The notes under the pieces: model-generated
Told to the model about the DNA's origin: nothing
Databases searched by the model: none
What the model saw: the letters and a program-made list of their open reading frames with translations, nothing else
Shown: piece after piece, positions 57,679-64,000 of the stretch
Position numbering within the stretch: the first letter of the stretch is position 1
How the letters are laid out: each line of letters begins with the position of its first letter
Made by a program: the position numbers and the translations under genes
From: Amoebophrya sp. A120
Lineage: Eukaryota > Sar > Dinophyceae > Syndiniales > Amoebophryaceae
Direction: 5' to 3'
Length of the DNA: 64,000 nt
NCBI GenBank assembly: GCA_905178155.1
Contig: CAJINV010000004.1
Coordinates: 11,556,307-11,620,306 of the forward strand

Positions 57679-60600
57679 ATGGAAGGCGCAACATCAAGTA
57701 CTGCAGTGGCGGGGACAGTGCTTCCAGCTACAGATCAGCCGGCGACTGAGCCTGGTGTCGCGGATGCAGCAACCTCTAAGGTAGACGAAGCAGGGGGACA
57801 CCAACAAGAGCAGCAGGCAGCAGCCACCGCCTCCTCCAAAGCGGCGGAAGTTCAGCCTACCGCAACCGAGCAAAGTAAAGATGCAGCCAAGACAACTATC
57901 AAATCACAGCAAAAATGTGTCTGGGTCTGGAATGAATTTGTTTTTGTGTTCGCCAAAAGCTTGCATGATCGCAGAGTGGCCGCTTGTACTGCGTAGCAGC
58001 ATCAGAAATTTTGCGAGACATGCTATTTTTGCAGGTTTATCGGTAAAACGCATGGCAAATGGGTTTCCAGCACGACAAAACAACTGGCCAATCGTTGTAT
58101 TCGTGCATTACGGATCTTGATGTTGTCCTCCTCCTTCAGGTCTCGCATCACAAATCCAGACCCATACACATTTTTTGCAATGCATGACCGCTTATCAAAT
58201 GCAAATATGTCTGGGTCTGGAAGATTGCCAGGTTTGTCATGCATATTTTGCATAACCCGTTATGCCTGTAATGCATGACCTAGCATCACAGATTTTTAAA
58301 GGGCCTTCTTATGCGTATTCCGCGTGAGAAATGCCCACTCCGTGTAGCACAAACTGAACTCCTCTTGCTGGTCATGCCATACAGACGGTTTTCGCTTCCA
58401 AAGACAGCATCACAAGTTGCAACCTTCCAGACCCAGACATATTTGCATTCCATACCGCTGCGGACGGACGAAAAATCTACGACGCAGATGAGCTGGAATC
58501 GTACGTGCGCGAGAATTATCCACTGCAAATTTATTTCGCTGGGGTTTGAAAAATTCGAGCTTGTCATGCTCTTTCTCACGCGCAGAAAAAGTCGGAACGC
58601 GTGAGCAGCGTCCGCTGTCAGTCGCATCCACTTTTGGAACATTGGCCACACTACGAAGAGAGGACTTCGCATGCAGAGTAGGCATATTTGCAGAGCTTCT
58701 CTTGGCGGGGTGGAAACTGCAATGCTTGCTCGACTCGGGATTTCGCACCCTGTACTTGGCTACGCAAAACGTGCATGACGAACTTCGGCACTTACTTACT
58801 TATGTTCCCGACCCAGACATACTCATTTTCAATCCATAAGAAGACGCGAATCGCGGCGGAAAAGGGGCAAAAGAACGCGATTGCCACCGTGAAGGAGGAA
58901 AAGGGAGCCGAGGGCGCGCTGGAGCGGTCCCTGATGGACGGGGACCAATTTCAGACCGAGATCGCGGTATCGTGAGAAAAAACTGTTTCACTGTGATGAT
59001 TTTGCAAGATCTGCATCACAAGTTTGCTACACATGACACGAAAAATTTGCAATGCGCGCTTTCCAATGGGAAACACACGCAAAAATGCAATGTGTTGCAG
59101 ATGTAGCAAGACAAGTCATTCTGTGTTCCATTCTATGCATCACAAGTTCACAGTGAAACAGTTTTTTCTTGCGATACGCGGAGAAGGGAGTACAATATCA
59201 GACATAGATAAACGCTGGCATGGCATATGATTTGTAGTGCAGAAATGAATTTTCAAGCGAAAAAATTGGCGAGCTCATAGCATGCTGTTTCAAGTACCAT
59301 GCAGGAGATGAGATCATTTTTTTGCGTCTTTTTTGTGCTTGCACGTACAATTTTGATTGCCGGCTGTCGCTTTTTTCTGTGTGATATCCAACCCGAGTCG
59401 TTCAAGACGGTATGCATTGCAAATGACGAGCGGTCTGTGTCTGGAACAATGGAAACCATGTGTTGTTTGACGTGGAACAATGCAAACCAACTTTATAACT
59501 GCGTGGTGCACGACGGTCCACCCCAAAAAAGTCGTCTTTTTTCTTATCAGTACTTACAAAAACTACGCGAATTCGCCATGCATAAGTAGTAGACGCAACT
59601 AGACCCAATTGCCTGGGAAAAAGTTCTCGTGCCTGGCTGGGCATTGCATTTGCAAAGTGCCTTCACGTAGTTCTTTCTGAATTTAGCATTGCAAGAACGG
59701 TGGTCTCCAGAGATGAACCCAGACTCGATATATTTGCAGTTGACAGACGGGGCGGTGGTACAAGTTTCTGAACTTTTCCGGGACCTGCTACGTGTACGTG
59801 CACAACCTGACGCGCGACATCACCGCGGTGCGCCCGGAAAATTTTACCGAGCCTACTGCGGAGGAGCTGGTATGGATTGCAAAAATGTCTGGGTCTGGAA
59901 AGTTGGAACTTGTGATGCTGCATTTGGATGACAAAAAAATCTGTATTGCATGAGCAGCAACAGGAGTCTAGTTTTTGCTACGCGGAGAGGGCATTCGTCA
60001 TGCGGACTAGGCATCAAGAATCCCTCAAACAACCTGTGATGCTAGGGCATGCATCACAGACATCATAGCTCATTCAAACCGTGCGTGACAAGGCTCGGAA
60101 CCTTCCAGACCCAGACATTTTTGCAATCCATAGCTGGAGCAGGAGCGCAAGAAGTATTGAAAGGAAAAACTCCCCCTCCCTATATTGAAAAGGTATGTTT
60201 CCGAAAATTAGTCTTGCTGATTTGAGGTCACAAATCACATTTGTCTTGCAAGAAGACAAGGGCAGAAGCTTCCGCCCCATTATGGAAGCGATTTGTCATG
60301 CTCTTGGGCCTAAAGGGGAGCCGTTTGCCATGCTGAACAACTAGACCAGGACGCCCCTACTTAGCATGGGGGTCTGACCGGAATGCCTCTCTGCAATACC
60401 GTACACAAATCCAGCATCAGAAGTTCCGTTTTGATATGGGGAGGGGGGATTTTTCCTTTCGATAAGAAGGGGTTGCCGCTCACGCTGGTGATCCCGGCCG
60501 AGCTGGACAAGATCGGGAGCCGAAAGAAAATCCCCCTGGTGTTATCAAAAGGAAAAATCCCCCCTCCCCATATCGAAAACGAAATTTGTGTTGCTGTATT

Positions 60601-62207
60601 TGAGTACACAAATCGAGTTGTATTGCTAGAAGGCCAAGAGACGCAGTCGTGGCCTCGTTTGTAGGCAATTTGCCATGCTGTTTCCCACTTCCACCTGCCT
60701 CCTGTCATATTGTAGCTGCAAGGCTTTTCCACGCCATACAGCACTACAGTCCGCACTTTTTCCCTTCCAGCATGACAACATGATTTGTGAACACAAATCC
60801 CGCATCACAGACTTCCATTTTGATATGGGGAGGGGGGATTTTTCATTTTGATAGGTGTTTTGCACGGAAGAGACGCAGGAAAAGATTCGCACCTTTATGA
60901 GCTACGGGCGCGGGCACGTGGTGGAAACCGGGATGCTGAAAAGAATTTCGGAATTCGGGATGGAGCACGCGATATCAAATGCAAATATGTCTGGGTCTGG
61001 GTGCAGACATTTGTGATGCAGTTTTTGCCTAGCCCAGATCTTCTGGCATGCAAGCCCTAGCATCGCAGATTCCGAGCAGGTACTTATCCCAATGCCTAAT
61101 CCGCATGACATTTTCTGTAGACAGGAAGTGGGGCCGTTTGCTGACCATGCATGACAGATTTTGCCGTGATGTAGAATTCGCATCACGAATTCGAATCCAC
61201 CCAGACCCCGACATATTTGCAACGCATATGCGAGAAAGGCCATCGTGAACGCGATGCGATACGGCATGTATTTGGTCATAGAAATCCCCCTTCACATCTG
61301 CGACTTCCGGGACAAGGTATGCATTCGCAAGTGGGAGGGCTACTTTCCGTACGCACAGCAAACAAGCTTAGTTACTTATGCCCCCGCGGGTGGTCTTCGT
61401 GAAGTTTCTTTTAGCGCATGAAACAGAGGGAGACGCTCAGGAGCTTGTGCACGACATTTCGCAAACAAAATAATGCCTGAGTCGAGCATTGCTAATTGAA
61501 ATTTTTGCATGACGAAGGCACAGACGGCGCGGGGGCATAATTGTATTGCATAATGCGATCGAGCTGTTCACCTTTAAGGGCTGCGACGACAATAATCCTG
61601 TGTTATCCAAGACAAGAAATATTCTATTATGTCGGTATTATGTTATGACACGTGCAACATGGTTGGGCATCAAGGTCCTACATCTAGGCTGTACAGTTGG
61701 GAAATGTCCTACTAGGCTGTATAAGTGTTTTGTTCGCGCATGGAAACAAGCCATTGCTGCAAAGAGCAAGAAACTTGCGCTACACGACAACTGCTTTTTT
61801 TTTGCTTGGATACTTGAAAAAGAAGATTTACCGGCCCGAATATCGAATGCAAATAAGTACTTACTTTCATGTCTGGGTCTGGAAAGTTGTGCTGCAAGTC
61901 TGTGAGGGACACGCAGGAGCTCCTCCATCCATATACAATTCCGATTCATGTCGGACAAGCATGACAAATGCAAATCTCGCAATCGTCCAGGCCCAGACAG
62001 AGACATTTTTTTTTTTCTGTGCACACCAAGGACATTGAGGCCAACCAGTACGTCGTTCGCAAGGGCTTTCAGGTTCTGCTTACCCTCTGCTACGACAGCC
62101 AGAACTACCAAATGAGTTCCATGCGGATGGACGAGTGTCGCACAAAAATATACGGAGCGCAAATGATAGCATTAGTGTTGGGAAGTGATCTTCCAGCGTG
62201 CTGCTAG
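57679..62207 (+). CDS. Protein with WW-like segment, unknown function (363 residues)
   Basis: Exons (5' TSD kept unless noted): 57679-57896, 58192, 58460-58516, 58844-58967, 59182-59195, 59392-59410, 59751-59870, 60138-60154, 60470-60542, 60859-60972, 61234-61317, 61553-61598, 61813-61840, 62031-62207; total 1,092 nt. An Ala/Gln-rich start is followed by a charged coiled stretch, then a WW-like block WYKFLNFSGTCYVYVHNLTRDI with a trailing P, and a C-terminal alpha/beta region (PLTLVIPAEL, IPLVFCTEETQEKI, HARKAIVNAMRYGMYLVIEIPLHICDF, YVVRKGFQVLLTLCYDSQNY). A similar C-terminal layout exists in uncharacterised dinoflagellate proteins as far as I recall. The last 25 residues and the splice at 61318 are less certain. 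Confidence 0.72.
57897..58186 (+). mobile_element. Intronic TIR element, family A, mutated terminus
   Basis: 290 bp, flanks ACAAC/ACCGC; ends ATG instead of ATA. Arms GTGTCTGGGTCTGGAAT and CCAGACCCATACAC. Only 6 bp separate it from the next element. Confidence 0.82.
58193..58454 (+). mobile_element. Intronic TIR element, family A
   Basis: 262 bp, perfect TSD CCGCT, whose left copy overlaps the right flank of the previous element. After both are removed the reading is Lys-Thr-(Thr or Ala)-Ala-Asp-Gly. Confidence 0.92.
58517..58838 (+). mobile_element. Intronic TIR element, family A, degenerate
   Basis: 322 bp, TSD AGAAT/AGAAG. Right arm CCCGACCCAGACATACTC; left arm heavily changed. Junction Arg-Glu-Asn then Thr-Arg-Ile. 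Confidence 0.82.
58968..59176 (+). mobile_element. Intronic TIR element, family I
   Basis: 209 bp, perfect TSD CGCGG. Near-copy of 27012 across its whole length. Junction Glu-Ile-Ala-Glu-Lys. Confidence 0.93.
59196..59386 (+). mobile_element. Decayed intronic TIR element, unassigned family
   Basis: 191 bp, TSD TACAA/TCCAA; weakly paired ends TATCAGACAT and GTGTGATA. Follows a 14-nt exon. Junction Gly-Val-Gln then Pro-Glu-Ser. Confidence 0.72.
59411..59745 (+). mobile_element. Intronic TIR element, family A, degenerate
   Basis: 335 bp, perfect TSD GACGG although the right end is ACA rather than ATA. Left arm keeps TATGCATTGCAAATGACG then GTGTCTGGAA. Junction Lys-Thr-Gly-Arg-Trp, directly before the WW-like block. 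Confidence 0.85.
59871..60132 (+). mobile_element. Intronic TIR element, family A
   Basis: 262 bp, perfect TSD GCTGG; fully complementary decamers TATGGATTGC/GCAATCCATA. Junction Glu-Glu-Leu-Glu-Gln. Confidence 0.93.
60155..60464 (+). mobile_element. Intronic TIR element, family E
   Basis: 310 bp, perfect TSD AGAAG. Left arm reads AAACTCCCCCTCCC. Preceded by a 17-nt exon. Junction Arg-Lys-Lys then Gly-Leu-Pro. Confidence 0.93.
60543..60853 (+). mobile_element. Intronic TIR element, family E
   Basis: 311 bp, perfect TSD GGTGT. Arms pair over about 36 bp. Junction Pro-Leu-Val-Phe-Cys. Second E copy within 400 bp, with a different interior. Confidence 0.93.
60973..61228 (+). mobile_element. 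Intronic TIR element, family A
   Basis: 256 bp, TSD CGCGA/TGCGA. Left arm lacks GGAAG (TGTCTGGGTCTGGGTGC). Junction Glu-His-Ala-Arg-Lys. Confidence 0.9.
61318..61552 (+). other. Uncertain intron with a nested TIR element
   Basis: Removing 61318-61552 joins Phe-Arg-Asp-Lys to Asp-Ala-Ile-Glu-Leu in frame. The ends TATGCATTCGCAAGTGG and TTGTATTGCATA look like decayed family A termini, but no TSD is visible. Inside, 61377-61539 has TATGCCCCCGCG and CGCGGGGGCATA as inverted ends (flanks TTACT/ATTGT). Confidence 0.45.
61604..61812 (+). mobile_element. Decayed intronic TIR element, D-like
   Basis: 209 bp, ends TATCCAAGACAAGAAA and TTTTTTTTTGCTTGGATA. Flanks TGTGT/CTTGA do not match. Keeping the right flank gives Asn-Asn-Pro-Leu-Lys; keeping the left flank creates TAA. 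Confidence 0.62.
61841..62025 (+). mobile_element. Intronic TIR element, family A, degenerate
   Basis: 185 bp, flanks CCGAA/CCAAG. Left arm has a 13-bp insertion before TGTCTGGGTCTGGAAAG; right end lacks ATA and ends after a T-run. Junction Arg-Pro-Glu then Asp-Ile-Glu. Confidence 0.75.
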
Positions 62208-63360
62208 TCCCCAAAGAAAAACCCACCTGTAGTCGCTTGCCTTTGCCTAGTCTTGTTGTGATGCAAGGCCGCACGGGGTTCTTGCATGCTTTCGGTATAA
62301 TACTTCAGATGCAGGACAAGACCGCGGCGCGCGGCAAATCCACGTCGTATGCTGCGACGTGTTTTCTTGGGGCTAGCAACAATCTCGAATATCACACAAA
62401 TCTTTTCCACTCTATCAAATACCGAACTTCGAACTGATGGAGGTCAGTCGGTGCCGCGGTTGAGCGAGAATATTTTTTTACACCGATGAGAATCTGCTCC
62501 AACATGAAGTAGAGCCACTCTATTCCATCCTGGATGACACACAGAACCAACTCCAACTACGCCATGCTATCACTGGATCATTGCAATTTTTATTTTTTTT
62601 CTGCCACAATCAGAGAATCACACGCCACATCTCCGAGCAAAAAATGACTTCGAGAAAGAAAACCTGACACAGATCCAAAGAAAAGAAATGACTCTGACGA
62701 CAGGACCAATTTTTTTTTTCAAAAAGGTAAGAAAATCGACTATCCTGTTTTCCTGCATGCACTATCTACGTCAAATTTGAAATCCAAGACTAAGAAAATC
62801 AAATTGATTGAATTCGATGATATCATATCATTTGTCATCAAAATATCTGTCTGATATGAGGAAAAGATATTTCTTTCTTTGCATGTCAGGATGTGGTTTC
62901 AAATTCAAAGATGGAAGTTGGATTATAAAATGTGTATCAATCTTATATCTCCTCTGGTCTTTCTATCGATCACCACATATTTCTATTAAATAATAATTTC
63001 CGATTGCATCATCTCTGAAGAAATTCTTTTCTTCTTTTCGTTAATTTTTCTTTGTTTCATATTATTTGGGATTCTTCATGTGGTTCTCTCCTATTTTCTT
63101 TGTTTCAAATTAGGATTCTTCATGTGATTTCTTCATTATCATAACAAACAAGAGATATTCGTTTGTTTATTCTTATTGGATACATGGAATCTGGGTGAAG
63201 ATTTTCTTCTCTCATGTATTTATAACGCTCTTTGAAAAAAAATTCATAACAAGAGATCATTCGATCATTCATGAAAGATATCTGAGAATCTTTTAGCTTC
63301 ATCTTGTGAGATCACATATCATACTAGCCTTGGCCTCCGTGTAACGAACTTAACACTAGG
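62208..63360. other. Gene-free, increasingly AT-rich region
   Basis: No supported gene. From about 62580 the sequence becomes strongly AT-rich. A direct repeat of about 35 bp built on CTTTGTTTCA and GGATTCTTCATGTG occurs at 63047-63082 and 63094-63126. Confidence 0.55.
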
Positions 63361-63419
63361 AGCTCGCATCACGTAGCTAACTCTTCCTGGTGTAACAAGA
63401 CCGCCCCACAACAAAAGCC

Positions 63420-64000
63420 CCTAGCTAGGGAGCGGGGCGGGGGAAGATTGGGGGGCGGGCCCCCCTGCGTTCCGCCTAGCGGGCGGGAGGGTGCGAAGCG
63501 GGGGACCCCTGTGTTACCGCAGGGGCGAGTGGAGCGGGCCCTCTGCCTAACCACGAAGAGGGGCGGGGGCCCCCTGCGTTCGTGGCCTGCGCCCGCAAGA
63601 GCGGGGGGTGGTGGCCCCCTGCTCCCTCTCCCTCTAGCGGGTGGGTGGGTGCGAAGGGGGGGCCCCCTGCCTTCCAAGCGGGCGACCGAACGGGGGGGGC
63701 CCCCCGGCGGGTGGAGGAGCAGGGCCGGCGGGAGGGAGTTGGGGGGCGGGGGCCCCCTGTGTTCCTTGGCGCGGCTGAGAGGGTGCGAAGCTGGGGCCCC
63801 CTGCGCCACCACGGACGGGGTTTCTTGGGGGCCCCTTCCTCGCCATGGAGAGGGGCGGGGCGGGGGGGCCCCCTGTGTTCGCGGCCTTGCTTTTGCGGCA
63901 AAGCTTTGGGATGGGGGCCGCCTGTGTTCCCCCTAGCTTGCCAGCAGGCGGAAGGGCGTGAAGCGGGGGCCCCCTGCCTTCCCTTGCGGGCGACCGACGG
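63420..64000. repeat. GC-rich degenerate array with GGGGGCCCCCTG core
   Basis: At least ten copies of a G-run/C-run palindrome (GGGGGCCCCCTG and variants) recur every 40-70 bp, often preceded by GGGTGCGAAGC and followed by TGTTC or CGTTC. The array runs off the window. Open frames here on both strands are low-complexity artefacts of composition. Confidence 0.75.

Noticed and set aside
2346-62025. Elements as autonomous transposons or group II introns
   Set aside because: No element is long enough to encode a transposase or reverse transcriptase, and no domain V-like structure was seen.
63448-63936. Proline/glycine-rich open frames in the GC-rich array
   Set aside because: Frames are open on both strands only because stop codons are rare at this composition; the translations are low-complexity repeats.
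1-64000. tRNA, rRNA or a spliced-leader acceptor
   Set aside because: No cloverleaf, rRNA core sequence or dinoflagellate spliced-leader sequence was recognised by reading.

Overview
The window looks like nuclear DNA of an alveolate, most likely a syndinian dinoflagellate related to Amoebophrya. Protein genes are split by dozens of short terminal-inverted-repeat (TIR) elements that behave as introns. A flagellar-transport gene (IFT20) is present, and a giant surface protein carries CYC-type cysteine modules. The organism assignment is inference: no rRNA and no trans-spliced leader was seen.

Left part (1-17 kb): genes with few introns, all on the plus strand. They are a UPF1-like helicase whose C-terminus resembles an ADP-ribosyltransferase (ART) fold, a small secreted protein, an ART-fold protein, a second SF1 helicase with one in-frame TAA, a nucleotidyltransferase-fold protein with two GT-AG introns, a second ART-fold paralogue, and a second presumptive secreted protein. 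Only one TIR element is found here, inside the first helicase.

Middle part (17-62 kb): IFT20 (five exons, three TIR elements), a giant gene of about 55 exons encoding roughly 7,900 residues (19136-56666, 50 element-type introns and 4 GT-AG introns), and a gene for a 363-residue protein with a WW-like segment (57679-62207, 13 introns).

The central observation is the intron-forming element system. I count about 67 insertions in at least eleven families with unrelated terminal inverted repeats. Almost all begin TAT and end ATA, and 46 are flanked by an identical 5-bp target-site duplication (TSD). Removing the element plus one TSD copy restores the reading frame in nearly every case. IFT20 proves the rule, because the joined exons give a recognisable IFT20. 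The junctions do not fit GT-AG, so splicing must be non-canonical. In the element coordinates below, the interval runs from TAT to ATA and excludes the TSDs; exon lists keep the 5' TSD copy.

Right end (62.2-64 kb): no gene seen. An AT-rich stretch is followed by a very GC-rich degenerate array built around GGGGGCCCCCTG.
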